From positions 4,340,001-4,404,000 of the forward strand of contig NZ_CP025979.1 in assembly GCF_002900365.1 (NCBI RefSeq): a stretch of DNA of 64,000 nucleotides, in the 5' to 3' direction. The position numbers and the translations under genes were made by a program. This stretch comes from Escherichia marmotae (GTDB taxonomy: Bacteria; Pseudomonadota; Gammaproteobacteria; Enterobacterales; Enterobacteriaceae). Numbering within the stretch: position 1 is the first letter of the stretch; the number at the start of each line of letters is the position of its first letter. Positions 52,963-62,307 of this stretch are shown here, piece after piece. A model generated the notes under the pieces. The model ran no database searches, was not told the DNA's origin, and saw only the letters and a program-made list of their open reading frames with translations.

Positions 52963-53445
52963 TTAACGGTGAGCGTTTTTCATGATACGTGCTTTATCCA
53001 CCTGCCATTCACGTTCTTTGATGTCAGAACGTTTATCGTGTTGTTTCTTACCTTTCGCGACACCAATTTTTACTTTGCACCAGGCATTTTTCCAGTACAG
53101 GGAGAGCGCCACTACGGTATAGCCTTCACGATTTACGCGACCGTACAATGAGTCCAGTTCGCGCTGGTTGAGAAGTAGCTTGCGAGTACGAGTAGGATCG
53201 CACACCACATGCGTGGAAGCCACAGCCATCGGCGTGATATTTGCGCCAAACAGGAACGCTTCTCCGTCGCGCAGAAGAACATAGCTGTCGCTAATATTGG
53301 CTTTTCCTGCGCGCAGGGATTTAACTTCCCAGCCTTGCAGGGCGAGTCCCGCTTCAAACTCTTCTTCAATAAAGTATTCGTGACGGGCGCGCTTGTTGAG
53401 CGCTATGGTTGCTGAACCAGGTTTATGTGCTTTTTTCTTCGTCAT
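52963..53445 (-). CDS. smpB: SmpB, tmRNA-binding protein
   Basis: This 160-residue protein has [40 protein letters not shown] near the N-terminus and the basic, ribosome-inserting tail ([21 protein letters not shown]). It is needed for all known tmRNA activities. It lies 216 bases upstream of ssrA on the same strand and is divergent from ratA. Confidence 0.98.
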
Positions 53446-53576
53446 AAGCGTCGTGAATCATCGGTAATCTGAAATCGAAAACACCCCATATTAATCCTGC
53501 GGGGGACAAGGCTCTATCTTAGCATGAACCCGATGTTACCCAGTGCCGGGATAGCGTTTTTTTTACAGCAGGATAA

Positions 53577-54053
53577 ATGATATTATTTGTTGGTTTTTTG
53601 TTGATGGAATTTGTTATGCCTCAAATTAGCCGGACCGCACTCGTACCCTACAGCGCGGAGCAAATGTATCAGTTAGTGAATGACGTTCAGTCTTATCCTC
53701 AGTTTTTGCCGGGTTGTACCGGAAGTCGGATTCTGGAGTCAACTCCTGGGCAGATGACCGCTGCGGTAGATGTCTCTAAGGCTGGGATCAGCAAAACGTT
53801 TACTACCCGGAATCAGTTGACCAGTAACCAAAGTATCCTCATGAATCTGGTTGATGGGCCGTTCAAGAAGTTGATCGGCGGTTGGAAGTTTACGCCGCTG
53901 AGCCAGGAGGCGTGCCGTATCGAGTTTCATCTCGATTTTGAGTTTACTAATAAGCTGATTGAACTCGCCTTTGGTCGCGTGTTTAAAGAGCTGGCGACTA
54001 ATATGGTGCAGGCTTTCACTGTGCGAGCAAAAGAGGTTTATAGTGCCAGGTAA
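53577..54053 (+). CDS. ratA: RatA (PasT), START/polyketide cyclase-like protein
   Basis: This is a 158-residue START-domain protein (PQISRTALVPYSAEQMYQLVNDVQSYPQFLPGC). The K-12 reference start is MILFVGF (53577), preceded by CAGGATAA. Internal ATGs at 53604 and 53616 (MPQISRT) would also give the complete domain and are credible. It was reported as a toxin that blocks 70S association, and its relatives (Coq10) bind ubiquinone. It overlaps ratB by 11 bases. Confidence 0.93.
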   Translation: MILFVGFLLMEFVMPQISRTALVPYSAEQMYQLVNDVQSYPQFLPGCTGSRILESTPGQMTAAVDVSKAGISKTFTTRNQLTSNQSILMNLVDGPFKKLIGGWKFTPLSQEACRIEFHLDFEFTNKLIELAFGRVFKELATNMVQAFTVRAKEVYSAR

Positions 54054-54333
54054 AATTGCCGTTGAGGTAGCTTACGCGTTACCAGAGAAGCAGTACCTGC
54101 AACGTGTGATGTTGCAGGAGGGAGCGACGGTTGAAGAGGCGATTCGCGCCAGCGGTTTGCTGGAATTGCGTACAGATATCGATTTAACTAAAAATAAAGT
54201 CGGCATTTACAGTCGTCCGGCAAAACTGAGTGATATCGTGCGCTATGGCGATCGTGTAGAGATTTATCGACCATTGATTGCCGATCCGAAAGAGCTTCGC
54301 AGGCAGCGGGCAGAGAAGTCAGCGAATAAATAG
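54043..54333 (+). CDS. ratB: RatB (YfjF), ubiquitin-like-fold UPF0125 protein
   Basis: This 96-residue protein starts at GTG 54043 (VPGKIAVEVAYALPEKQ), overlapping ratA; the ribosome site is AAAGAGGTT. It has a MoaD/ThiS-like small beta-grasp fold (VEEAIRASGLLE, DRVEIYRPL) but lacks a GG end. Though paired with ratA, it does not appear to be a proven antitoxin. Confidence 0.94.
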   Translation: MPGKIAVEVAYALPEKQYLQRVMLQEGATVEEAIRASGLLELRTDIDLTKNKVGIYSRPAKLSDIVRYGDRVEIYRPLIADPKELRRQRAEKSANK

Positions 54334-54340
54334 CAGGCAG

Positions 54341-54368
54341 AAAAAAGGTGCTCAGCGAGCACCTTTTT
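54341..54368. terminator. Bidirectional terminator between ratB and bamE
   Basis: AAAAAAGGTGCTC-AGC-GAGCACCTTTTT has an A-run on one side and T-run on the other with a perfect 8-bp GC-rich core. It serves both convergent transcripts. Confidence 0.92.
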
Positions 54369-54389
54369 GATCGCTATAGACAGCAAATT

Positions 54390-54734
54390 TTATTCGTTGC
54401 CACTCAGTGCGGGTTTGTTATCAATATTGGTCAACACACCGCTGCTGTTAAAGGTCAGCGTCAGCGTTTGCTGCGTTACACCTTCATGACCTGGTTGTTG
54501 GCGGAAGACATAGAACCAAGTATTCGTACCAAATGGATCGGACATCAGCGGTGTACCCAATGCGTACGCAACTTGTTGTTGCGTCATGCCAACGCGTATT
54601 TTGGATACGTCGTTAGCGGTCAGATAGTTCCCCTGGTTGATGTCAGGACGGTAAAACACTCGCTCCAGAGTGGAACAGCCTGCGGTCAACATCAATAGTA
54701 CTGCTGCGGCAGCAGTCAGCGTTTTACAGCGCAT
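54390..54734 (-). CDS. bamE: BamE (SmpA), lipoprotein of the outer membrane assembly complex
   Basis: This 114-residue lipoprotein has the lipobox LTAGC (Cys20) in MRCKTLTAAAAVLLMLTAGC. The SmpA/OmlA domain contains YLTANDVSKIRVGMTQQQVAYALGTP and DPFGTNTWFYVFRQQ. It helps the BamABCDE machine insert beta-barrel proteins. The C-terminus ends SGNE, one residue longer than the K-12 form I recall. Confidence 0.97.
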   Translation of the reverse strand: MRCKTLTAAAAVLLMLTAGCSTLERVFYRPDINQGNYLTANDVSKIRVGMTQQQVAYALGTPLMSDPFGTNTWFYVFRQQPGHEGVTQQTLTLTFNSSGVLTNIDNKPALSGNE

Positions 54735-54882
54735 AGTGATTTGATTCCTTTTCGGGCCCGAGCAGTACGTGGCTCATCTGTAATATGCCGATGATAATAG
54801 ACCTTTCGTCACTTTAAAACCTTTTGCTGTCGGGTCTTACGGCGTTTTGCTGTCTACTCTGACCGTGAAGCAGTAAAAAAGT

Positions 54883-56544
54883 TTACGCCGCAAGCAGTTC
54901 TTTCGCGTTCGCCAGGGTGTTGCGGGTAACTTCGCTACCACCAAGTAAGCGCGCCAACTCCTGTAACCGCGCCTTTTTATCCAGTGATTGCATATGTGTT
55001 TCTGTCATCGCGCCATCTGTTTTTTTGCTGACAAAATAGTGTTGATGACCGCATCCTGCGACTTGTGGCAGGTGGGTAACACACATTACCTGGGTTGATT
55101 CGCCAAGCTGACGTAGCAGTTTGCCGACGACTGCTGCAGTCGGGCCGCTGATCCCCACATCCACTTCATCGAAAATGAGCGCTGGCGTTTCCATTTTACG
55201 CGCTGTAATAACCTGAATCGCCAGAGCGATACGCGACAATTCACCACCGGATGCGACTTTGGCGATAGGCTGCATTGGCTGACCAGGGTTGGTGGTAACC
55301 CGAAACTCAATGCGGTCGGCACCGTCAGCGCTCAGGTGATGCTCATCAAATTTCACATCAATCGTAAATTGCCCATGCGGCATGGAGAGTGTGTGCATAC
55401 TGTCGGTGATCAGGTGCGCAAGTTCTGCTGAATAGTGCTGGCGTTGTTGGTGTAACGCGCGTGCCGTTTCCAGCGCCTGCTGATGGTGTTTAGTTACGGC
55501 CAGCGCGAGAGTTTCTTGTGAGTCGGCCTGATCGTCGAGTTGCTGTTGTTCTTCCAGCAGTGATTGATAATATTGCGGCAATGCTTCCGGGCTGACGTGG
55601 TGTTTACGTGCCAGTGAAATCTGTTTTGAGATACGTTGTTCAAGTTCGAACAACCGGTTAGGGTCGAGATCCAGACGATCGCAGTAGTGGCGTAATTCGT
55701 CACTGGCTTCAGCTATCTGGATTGTGGCCTCTTCCAGCATATCAAGTACACCGGACAGTTTGCTGTCCATACCAATCAGTTCGCTAACCAATTGTTTTGC
55801 TGTATAAAGCTGACTTTGCAGGTTTGCATCTTCGCCGTCGGCCATTAATGCCAGTGCATTCTGGCTTGTAGTCAGCAATTGACCGCTGTTAGCCAGACGC
55901 TTGTACTCTTCGTCGATTTGTTCAAACTCACCGGGCTGCGGATTAAATTCGTTCAGTTCTTTTAACTGATATTGCAGCAGTTCCGCGCGAGCGGCGCGTT
56001 CCTGACTTAACTGTTGATGATGCGCCAGGTCGCGGCAGCTTTGATGCCACAACTGATAACGAGCGGTCATTTCCTGGAGCAGAGAAGTTTCATTGGCGTA
56101 GCCATCAAGCAGGAATTTTTGGTGCTCGGCTTTGGTGAGTAACTGATGAGCATGCTGACCGTGGATCTGGATGAGCAACTGACCCAGTTCGCGCAGTTGT
56201 GACAGAGGAACGGCCGTGCCGTTGATGAAACCACGGGAGCGGCCATCGCTACTGATCACGCGACGAAGCAGGCATTCGCGGCCATCTTCCAGTTGGTTTT
56301 CTTCCAGCCAGCGCAGAGCCGCTGGCGTATCTTTAAGAGAAAAACGAGCGCACAGGTCTGCGCGAGCAGCGCCGGTACGCACCATGTCGGCTTCAGCGCG
56401 ACCACCGAGACAAAGGCCGAGCGCATCTATTGCAATAGATTTGCCTGCGCCGGTCTCACCGGTTATTACGGTCATACCGCTGTGAAAATCAATCTCAAGC
56501 TCACGAACAATAGCAAAGTTGCTGATGGTCAGTTGTGCCAACAT
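54883..56544 (-). CDS. recN: RecN, SMC-like DNA repair ATPase
   Basis: This 553-residue protein has Walker A TGETGAGKS (about 29-37), central coiled coil, and the signature/Walker B end with LSRIALAIQVITARK followed by ALIFDEVDVGISG. It acts in double-strand break repair with RecA. It is strongly SOS-induced, matching the two LexA boxes just upstream. The C-terminal LLAA tail fits ClpXP-mediated turnover. Confidence 0.98.
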   Translation of the reverse strand: MLAQLTISNFAIVRELEIDFHSGMTVITGETGAGKSIAIDALGLCLGGRAEADMVRTGAARADLCARFSLKDTPAALRWLEENQLEDGRECLLRRVISSDGRSRGFINGTAVPLSQLRELGQLLIQIHGQHAHQLLTKAEHQKFLLDGYANETSLLQEMTARYQLWHQSCRDLAHHQQLSQERAARAELLQYQLKELNEFNPQPGEFEQIDEEYKRLANSGQLLTTSQNALALMADGEDANLQSQLYTAKQLVSELIGMDSKLSGVLDMLEEATIQIAEASDELRHYCDRLDLDPNRLFELEQRISKQISLARKHHVSPEALPQYYQSLLEEQQQLDDQADSQETLALAVTKHHQQALETARALHQQRQHYSAELAHLITDSMHTLSMPHGQFTIDVKFDEHHLSADGADRIEFRVTTNPGQPMQPIAKVASGGELSRIALAIQVITARKMETPALIFDEVDVGISGPTAAVVGKLLRQLGESTQVMCVTHLPQVAGCGHQHYFVSKKTDGAMTETHMQSLDKKARLQELARLLGGSEVTRNTLANAKELLAA

Positions 56545-56570
56545 AGTCGTTTTCCTGTATGAAAAACCAT

Positions 56571-56612
56571 TACTGTTATTGTGTACAGTATAAACTGGTT
56601 TTATATACAGTA
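56571..56612 (-). promoter_or_regulatory. Two LexA boxes of the recN promoter
   Basis: The box nearer the gene is 56571-56590 (TACTGTTATTGTGTACAGTA as read on the plus strand). A second, weaker one is 56593-56612 (AACTGGTTTTATATACAGTA). Both have CTG-N10-CAG. Tandem boxes explain tight repression and strong induction. Confidence 0.93.
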
Positions 56613-56629
56613 AAGAGGCTGGTGTAAAA

Positions 56630-57508
56630 TTAAAATAATTTTTTTGACCAGCCGAGCTTAGTGCTTAATGTATTGAAATAGCTGTAATCTTTTGGATGAA
56701 TCAGATTCAGATGGTAATCACAACGACGAATCAGGACATCTTCACCTTCCTGAATCGGTAGCGCTATCTGGCTGTCGCAGCTAATTTCCAGATCGCTACG
56801 GCGGTGCGAAAAGCGCAGGCGAATTGTGCTGCTGCTGTTAATGACCAGCGGGCGCGCCGAGAGTGTATGCGGGAACATTGGCACCAGGGTAATTGCATCC
56901 AGTGATGGTGTCAGAATCGGGCCGCCCGCCGAGAGGGAATAGGCGGTAGAACCTGTAGGCGTAGAAATAATCAGTCCATCGGAGCGCTGAGAAAACGCAA
57001 AGATCTCGTCGATATACACTTCGAACTCAATCATATGCGCTACTTTACCTGGGTGAAGCACTACTTCGTTAATCGCTGTGCTGATGCGCTTCTGGCAATC
57101 TTGCTGGCAGACTTGTGCTTCCAGCAAAAAACGTTTTTCGCTGATGTAGTGGCCTTCCAGCACATCGGCTAACTGTTGTTGGGCGTTATCGGGGTCAAGG
57201 TCAGTCAGGAAACCTAGGTTGCCACGGTTGATGCCAATGACTTTAATGTCGTAGCGGGCGAGCGTGCGCGCCGCGCCCAACATATTACCGTCGCCACCAA
57301 CAACTACCGCGAGATCAGCCAGTTGTCCAATCTCCGCGAGTGTGCCAGTTTTCACATTCTTCAGTTGCAGTTCGTGAGCGATTTGCTGCTCAACGATGAC
57401 CTCGTAACCTTTTGTGCACAACCAGCGGTAGAGCATTTCATGTGTTGTCAGTGCAGTAGGGTGCCGTGGGTGTCCCACAATGCCAATACACTTGAAATGA
57501 TTATTCAT
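56630..57508 (-). CDS. nadK: NadK, NAD kinase
   Basis: The protein has 292 residues from MNNHFKCIGIVGHPR (ATG 57508). The kinase motif GGDGNMLGAAR (GGDG, about 72-82) and the NE/D region STPTGSTAYSLSAGGPI are present. It phosphorylates NAD+ to NADP+. It is divergent from grpE with 122 bases between them. Confidence 0.97.
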   Translation of the reverse strand: MNNHFKCIGIVGHPRHPTALTTHEMLYRWLCTKGYEVIVEQQIAHELQLKNVKTGTLAEIGQLADLAVVVGGDGNMLGAARTLARYDIKVIGINRGNLGFLTDLDPDNAQQQLADVLEGHYISEKRFLLEAQVCQQDCQKRISTAINEVVLHPGKVAHMIEFEVYIDEIFAFSQRSDGLIISTPTGSTAYSLSAGGPILTPSLDAITLVPMFPHTLSARPLVINSSSTIRLRFSHRRSDLEISCDSQIALPIQEGEDVLIRRCDYHLNLIHPKDYSYFNTLSTKLGWSKKLF

Positions 57509-57556
57509 TTTTCCGAGGTCCTTGTTGTGAAGATTGATGACAATGTGAGCGCTTCC

Positions 57557-57584
57557 CTTGAAACCCTGAAACTGATCCCCATAA
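57557..57584 (+). promoter_or_regulatory. grpE heat-shock (sigma-32) promoter
   Basis: CTTGAAA (57557-57563) and CCCCATAA (57577-57584) are separated by 13 bases, a close match to the sigma-32 consensus CTTGAAA-N11-16-CCCCATNT. It is 47 bases before the grpE start. Confidence 0.93.
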
Positions 57585-57630
57585 TAAGCCAAGTTAGCGA
57601 GATGAATGCGAAAAAAACGCGGAGAAATTC

Positions 57631-58224
57631 ATGAGTAGTAAAGAACAGAAAACGCCTGAGGGGCAAGCCCCGGAAGAAATTATCATGGATCAGCACGAAG
57701 AGATTGAGGCAGTTGAGCCAGAAGCTTCTGCTGAGCAGGTGGATCCGCGCGATGAAAAAATTGCGAATCTCGAAGCTCAGCTGGCTGAAGCCCAGACCCG
57801 TGAACGGGACGGTATTTTGCGCGTAAAAGCGGAAATGGAAAACCTGCGTCGTCGTACTGAACTGGATATCGAAAAAGCGCATAAATTTGCGCTGGAGAAA
57901 TTCATCAACGAATTGCTGCCGGTGATTGATAGTCTGGATCGTGCGCTGGAAGTGGCTGATAAAGCTAACCCGGATATGTCTGCGATGGTTGAAGGTATTG
58001 AGCTGACGCTGAAGTCGATGCTGGATGTAGTACGTAAATTTGGCGTTGATGTCATTGCCGAAACGAACGTACCGCTGGATCCAAACGTGCATCAGGCCAT
58101 CGCAATGGTGGAATCTGATGACGTTGCGCCGGGTAACGTACTGGGCATCATGCAGAAGGGTTATACGCTGAACGGTCGTACGATTCGTGCGGCGATGGTT
58201 ACTGTCGCGAAAGCGAAAGCTTAA
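57631..58224 (+). CDS. grpE: GrpE, nucleotide exchange factor of DnaK
   Basis: This 197-residue protein has an acidic N-terminal part, a long paired helix (EKIANLEAQLAEAQTRERDGILRVKAEMENLRRR), and the beta-wing (VPLDPNVHQAIAMVESDDVAPGNVLGIMQKGYTLNGRTIRAAMV). It releases ADP from DnaK and its long helices act as a thermosensor. Confidence 0.98.
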   Translation: MSSKEQKTPEGQAPEEIIMDQHEEIEAVEPEASAEQVDPRDEKIANLEAQLAEAQTRERDGILRVKAEMENLRRRTELDIEKAHKFALEKFINELLPVIDSLDRALEVADKANPDMSAMVEGIELTLKSMLDVVRKFGVDVIAETNVPLDPNVHQAIAMVESDDVAPGNVLGIMQKGYTLNGRTIRAAMVTVAKAKA

Positions 58225-58245
58225 TTTCTGCCTTCGTAATGAGTT

Positions 58246-58276
58246 ACGGCCCTGCATATGAATGCCGGGCCGTTTT
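58246..58276. terminator. Terminator after grpE
   Basis: ACGGCCCTGCATATGAATGCCGGGCCGTTTTCGTT contains a 6- to 7-bp GC-rich stem (ACGGCCC/GGGCCGT) followed by TTTT, between convergent grpE and yfjD. Confidence 0.8.
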
Positions 58277-58278
58277 CG

Positions 58279-59565
58279 TTACTCCGCCACGCTTTCACGT
58301 AGCGGTTTTACAGGAAAAACTTTTACCTGCTTAATCATATTGTCCTGAACGTCGAGGATATCGATATCGTACTCGCCAATACGCACGCGGGTGCCTGCGA
58401 CAGGGATCTCTTCCAGCGCCTCCAGAATAACGCCATTAACCGTGCGGGCATCATCTTCCGGTAGATGCCAGTTAAAGGCTTTGTTAATTTCTCGCACGTT
58501 GGCGGTGCCATCGATAATCACCGAACCGTCGTTTTGCGGTGTGACCTCTTCGGCAAGCGTTGGTGACATCGACGTGGTGAAATCACCGACAATCTCTTCA
58601 AGAATATCTTCAACTGTGACCAGCCCCTGAATATCTCCGTATTCGTTGACGACCAGACCAACTTTCTTTTTATTGCGTTGAAATTTAACTAATTGTGTAC
58701 TGAGCGGCGTGCCTTCCGGAACAAAATAAATTTCGTCCGCAGCGCGCAGCATGGTTTCTTTAGTGAACTCTTTTTTCTCCGACATCAGCCGCCAGGCTTC
58801 ACGTACTCGCAGCATACTAATGGCGTCGTCCAGAGAGTCGCGGTACAGCACGATGCGCCCGTGAGGAGAGTGGGAGAGTTGACGGAGAATCGATTTCCAG
58901 TCGTCGTTGATATCGATGCCGATGATTTCACTGCGCGGCACCATGATGTCATCAACGGTCATTTTTTCCAGATCGAGCACCGATAGCAGCATATCCTGAT
59001 TGCGGCGGGAAATTTGTGAGCGTGATTCGTGCACAATGGTGCGCAACTCCTCTTTGCTTAAAGAGCCGCTGACTACGATATCGGTTTTGATACCCATCAT
59101 ACGCATCAGCATACGGGTGATGGCGTTCAGTAGCCAGACCAGTGGCATCATCAAAATTTGCAGCGGAGCCAGCAGAAAACTACTCGGATAGGCGACTTTT
59201 TCCGGGTACAGCGCGGCAATGGTTTTCGGCAATACTTCGGCAAAAACCAGCACCACGAAGGTCAGCACGCCGGTCGCAATCGCCACGCCTGCATCACCGT
59301 ACAAGCGCATTCCGACAATGGTGCCCAGTGCGGAAGCGAGAATATTGACCAGGTTATTGCCGATTAACACCAGGCTTATCAGGCGGTCGGGTTTGCGCAG
59401 TAATTTTTCGACCCGTTTAGCCGAGCGATTACCCTGCTTCGCCATATGTCGCAGGCGATAGCGGTTGAGTGTCATCATTCCGGTTTCGGAGCCGGAAAAA
59501 TAGGCTGAAATGACCACCATGATGATCAAAATTATGATCAACGTGGTAGTAGAGATATGTTCCAG
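58279..59565 (-). CDS. yfjD: YfjD (CorB-like), CNNM/HlyC-family membrane protein
   Basis: The protein has 428 residues if it starts at CTG 59565 (coding EHISTTTLIIIL after the initiator). This CTG is 7 bases after a strong AGGAG site; the next candidate, TTG 59541, lacks one and would cut the first helix. An N-terminal DUF21 domain has about four membrane helices (SAYFSGSETGMMTLNRYRL). Two CBS domains (about 205-330, VDDIMVPRSEIIGID) and a CorC/HlyC C-terminal domain follow. It belongs to the Mg/Co-linked CNNM group. Confidence 0.93.
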   Translation of the reverse strand: MEHISTTTLIIILIIMVVISAYFSGSETGMMTLNRYRLRHMAKQGNRSAKRVEKLLRKPDRLISLVLIGNNLVNILASALGTIVGMRLYGDAGVAIATGVLTFVVLVFAEVLPKTIAALYPEKVAYPSSFLLAPLQILMMPLVWLLNAITRMLMRMMGIKTDIVVSGSLSKEELRTIVHESRSQISRRNQDMLLSVLDLEKMTVDDIMVPRSEIIGIDINDDWKSILRQLSHSPHGRIVLYRDSLDDAISMLRVREAWRLMSEKKEFTKETMLRAADEIYFVPEGTPLSTQLVKFQRNKKKVGLVVNEYGDIQGLVTVEDILEEIVGDFTTSMSPTLAEEVTPQNDGSVIIDGTANVREINKAFNWHLPEDDARTVNGVILEALEEIPVAGTRVRIGEYDIDILDVQDNMIKQVKVFPVKPLRESVAE

Positions 59566-59584
59566 GGGAAGCTCCTTTTCTGGT

Positions 59585-60376
59585 TTAGCTGATTAACTGC
59601 TGGACAATTCGGCTGCCAAAATAGGCCAGTGTCAGAATGACTGCGCCGGCGACGTTAAACCAGACAACGCGGCGTCCACGCCATCCTTCATGATAATGCC
59701 CCCACAGCAGCACAATATAGACAAACCACGCCACAATAGAGAGCACGGCCTTGTCGATATTTTCCATGCTAAATAAGTTGTGCATGTAGAACAGGCCTGT
59801 ACAGAGAGTGAGCGTCAATAGCACCACACCAATTTGCGTGATGTGGAACATTTTACGTTCAATACTCATCAGCGGAGGCATTTCCTGATTAAACGCCAAC
59901 TTCTTGTTCTTCAGTTGGTAATCAATCCATGCCAGTTGCAGCGCGTACAGGGCAGCGATAATCAGTGTGGCGTAGGAAAAGAGCGATAAGCCAATGTGCA
60001 TCAGCATCCCGGGTGTTGCTTCCAGGTGGGTGATGTATTCATTGGGCATGAAGGTCGCCAGCGCTAGGTTGATGAGCGCAAAGGCGTAAACAATCGGCAG
60101 CAGCAGCCAGCCACGGTTACGTGAGGCCACAATGGTCATCACCGTACAGATCATCAGGCTGACCAACGAACCGACATTCAACAGGCTAAGGTTTTGTCCG
60201 CTATCACCGCCGGGCAGTATGCGGGCTTCAAGAGCAATAGCGTGGCAAACCAGCGCGATGACCGCAGAAATAATAGCCATTCGCCGCCAGCCGCCGTTTT
60301 TTTGCAGCAGACCGGGAATAATCAGTGCGAGACTGACAGAGTAGGCGACGAGCGCGAGCAGAGCAAAAACGGGCAT
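59585..60376 (-). CDS. ypjD: YpjD, CcmC/CcsA-like inner membrane protein
   Basis: The protein has 263 residues from MPVFALLALVAYSV (ATG 60376), with eight hydrophobic segments. It shows the cytochrome c assembly family pattern (ALYALQLAWIDYQLKNKK; GHYHEGWRGRRVVWFNVAGAVILTLAYFG). Cytochrome maturation itself is done by other genes in E. coli, so its own role is unclear; linkage to yfjD (corB-like) is conserved. It is divergent from ffh. Confidence 0.93.
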   Translation of the reverse strand: MPVFALLALVAYSVSLALIIPGLLQKNGGWRRMAIISAVIALVCHAIALEARILPGGDSGQNLSLLNVGSLVSLMICTVMTIVASRNRGWLLLPIVYAFALINLALATFMPNEYITHLEATPGMLMHIGLSLFSYATLIIAALYALQLAWIDYQLKNKKLAFNQEMPPLMSIERKMFHITQIGVVLLTLTLCTGLFYMHNLFSMENIDKAVLSIVAWFVYIVLLWGHYHEGWRGRRVVWFNVAGAVILTLAYFGSRIVQQLIS

Positions 60377-60542
60377 AGTAATGTCGACAGTTTGAGCAAT
60401 GAGAAAGAAAAGCAGTATAGCGTCAGGTGAACGCGGCTCCAACCGTTGCATAACAACAAAGACGCCTTCATGTTATACTGCGGCAAAATACTGATGATGT
60501 GTCGCGATTGCGGCCAACCGTTTCCACCCCAGGCGAGAGACA

Positions 60543-61904
60543 ATGTTTGATAATTTAACCGATCGTTTGTCGCGCACGCTGCGCAATATCAGTGGCCGTG
60601 GACGCCTTACTGAAGACAACGTTAAAGATACGCTGCGCGAAGTGCGCATGGCGCTGCTGGAGGCGGACGTCGCTCTGCCGGTAGTGCGTGAGTTTATCAA
60701 TCGCGTAAAAGAGAAAGCGGTTGGTCATGAAGTTAACAAGAGCCTGACGCCGGGGCAGGAGTTCGTCAAAATCGTCCGTAACGAACTGGTTGCGGCGATG
60801 GGCGAAGAGAACCAGACCCTGAATCTGGCTGCGCAGCCGCCTGCGGTGGTGCTGATGGCGGGCCTGCAAGGTGCCGGTAAAACAACCAGCGTTGGTAAAC
60901 TCGGTAAGTTCCTGCGCGAGAAGCACAAAAAGAAAGTGCTGGTGGTTTCTGCCGACGTTTATCGTCCGGCGGCAATCAAACAGCTTGAGACGCTGGCCGA
61001 ACAGGTAGGCGTCGATTTCTTCCCTTCAGATGTTGGTCAGAAGCCGGTCGATATCGTTAATGCGGCGCTGAAAGAAGCCAAACTGAAATTCTACGACGTG
61101 TTGCTGGTGGATACTGCCGGTCGTTTGCACGTTGATGAAGCGATGATGGACGAGATCAAACAAGTCCATGCTTCGATTAACCCGGTTGAAACCTTGTTTG
61201 TGGTTGACGCCATGACCGGTCAGGATGCCGCCAATACGGCAAAAGCGTTCAATGAAGCGTTACCGCTTACCGGCGTAGTGTTGACCAAAGTAGACGGCGA
61301 TGCCCGCGGCGGTGCGGCGCTCTCGATTCGTCACATCACTGGCAAACCGATCAAATTCCTCGGTGTTGGTGAGAAAACAGAGGCGCTGGAACCGTTCCAT
61401 CCGGATCGCATCGCTTCCCGTATTCTCGGTATGGGCGATGTTCTGTCGCTGATCGAAGATATCGAAAGCAAAGTTGACCGCGCGCAGGCTGAGAAATTAG
61501 CCAGCAAGCTGAAAAAAGGCGACGGCTTCGATCTCAACGATTTCCTTGAACAGTTGCGCCAGATGAAAAACATGGGCGGCATGGCCAGCCTGATGGGCAA
61601 ACTGCCGGGTATGGGGCAGATCCCGGAGAACGTGAAGTCGCAGATGGACGATAAAGTGCTGGTGCGTATGGAAGCCATCATCAACTCGATGACGCTGAAA
61701 GAGCGCGCTAAGCCAGAAATCATCAAAGGTTCGCGTAAACGTCGTATCGCTGCCGGTTGCGGTATGCAGGTACAGGATGTTAACCGTCTTCTGAAGCAGT
61801 TCGACGACATGCAGCGCATGATGAAGAAGATGAAGAAGGGCGGAATGGCGAAGATGATGAGAAGCATGAAAGGGATGATGCCGCCGGGATTTCCTGGTCG
61901 CTAA
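60543..61904 (+). CDS. ffh: Ffh, protein component of the signal recognition particle
   Basis: This is a 453-residue SRP54 GTPase. The N-domain is at 1-90. The G-domain has GLQGAGKTTSVGKL (P-loop, about 105-118), VDTAGRLHVDEAMMDEI and TKVDGDARGGAALS. The methionine-rich M-domain ends GGMAKMMRSMKGMMPPGFPGR. With 4.5S RNA it targets nascent membrane proteins to FtsY/SecYEG. Confidence 0.98.
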   Translation: MFDNLTDRLSRTLRNISGRGRLTEDNVKDTLREVRMALLEADVALPVVREFINRVKEKAVGHEVNKSLTPGQEFVKIVRNELVAAMGEENQTLNLAAQPPAVVLMAGLQGAGKTTSVGKLGKFLREKHKKKVLVVSADVYRPAAIKQLETLAEQVGVDFFPSDVGQKPVDIVNAALKEAKLKFYDVLLVDTAGRLHVDEAMMDEIKQVHASINPVETLFVVDAMTGQDAANTAKAFNEALPLTGVVLTKVDGDARGGAALSIRHITGKPIKFLGVGEKTEALEPFHPDRIASRILGMGDVLSLIEDIESKVDRAQAEKLASKLKKGDGFDLNDFLEQLRQMKNMGGMASLMGKLPGMGQIPENVKSQMDDKVLVRMEAIINSMTLKERAKPEIIKGSRKRRIAAGCGMQVQDVNRLLKQFDDMQRMMKKMKKGGMAKMMRSMKGMMPPGFPGR

Positions 61905-61985
61905 ATAACCTTATGCGACAGAGTTATTAACTGTTGATTGCATTTTCTCCAGAAATCAGTAAAATTTTCGGGCTTTTAATATGAC

Positions 61986-62015
61986 ACCGGACTCCGTTCC
62001 TCGATGGGGTCCGGT
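61986..62015 (+). terminator. Hairpin in the rpsP leader
   Basis: ACCGGACTCCG-TTCCTCGATG-GGGTCCGGT is a stable stem followed by TGTTTTATT. It lies between ffh and rpsP and could end the ffh transcript or attenuate the rpsP operon. Confidence 0.65.
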
Positions 62016-62040
62016 TGTTTTATTCACACAAGAGGATGTT

Positions 62041-62289
62041 ATGGTAACTATTCGTTTAGCACGTCACGGCGCTAAAAAGCGTCCGTTCTACCAGGTTGTT
62101 GTCGCTGACAGCCGTAATGCACGCAACGGTCGCTTCATTGAGCGCGTTGGTTTCTTCAACCCAATCGCTAGCGAAAAAGAAGAAGGCGCCCGCCTGGATC
62201 TGGATCGCATTGCTCACTGGGTTGGCCAGGGCGCAACTATTTCTGATCGCGTTGCTGCGCTGATCAAAGAAGTAAACAAAGCAGCTTAA
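62041..62289 (+). CDS. rpsP: RpsP, ribosomal protein S16
   Basis: This 82-residue protein (MVTIRLARHGAKKRPFYQVV) is full-length for bS16. The upstream in-frame ATG at 61981 lies inside the leader hairpin and lacks a ribosome site, so the ATG at 62041 after AAGAGGATGTT is the start. It is an early-assembly 30S protein and the first gene of rpsP-rimM-trmD-rplS. Confidence 0.98.
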   Translation: MVTIRLARHGAKKRPFYQVVVADSRNARNGRFIERVGFFNPIASEKEEGARLDLDRIAHWVGQGATISDRVAALIKEVNKAA

Positions 62290-62307
62290 TCTGTCACGGT
62301 GGTCATG

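Noticed and set aside
52834..53151. 105-codon plus-strand frame opposite smpB
   Set aside because: It is antisense to smpB and its upstream region and has no family features.
53577..54333. ratA-ratB as a classical toxin-antitoxin system
   Set aside because: Both are conserved backbone genes; ratA resembles Coq10-like START proteins and ratB has no clear antitoxin features, so I keep the annotation neutral.
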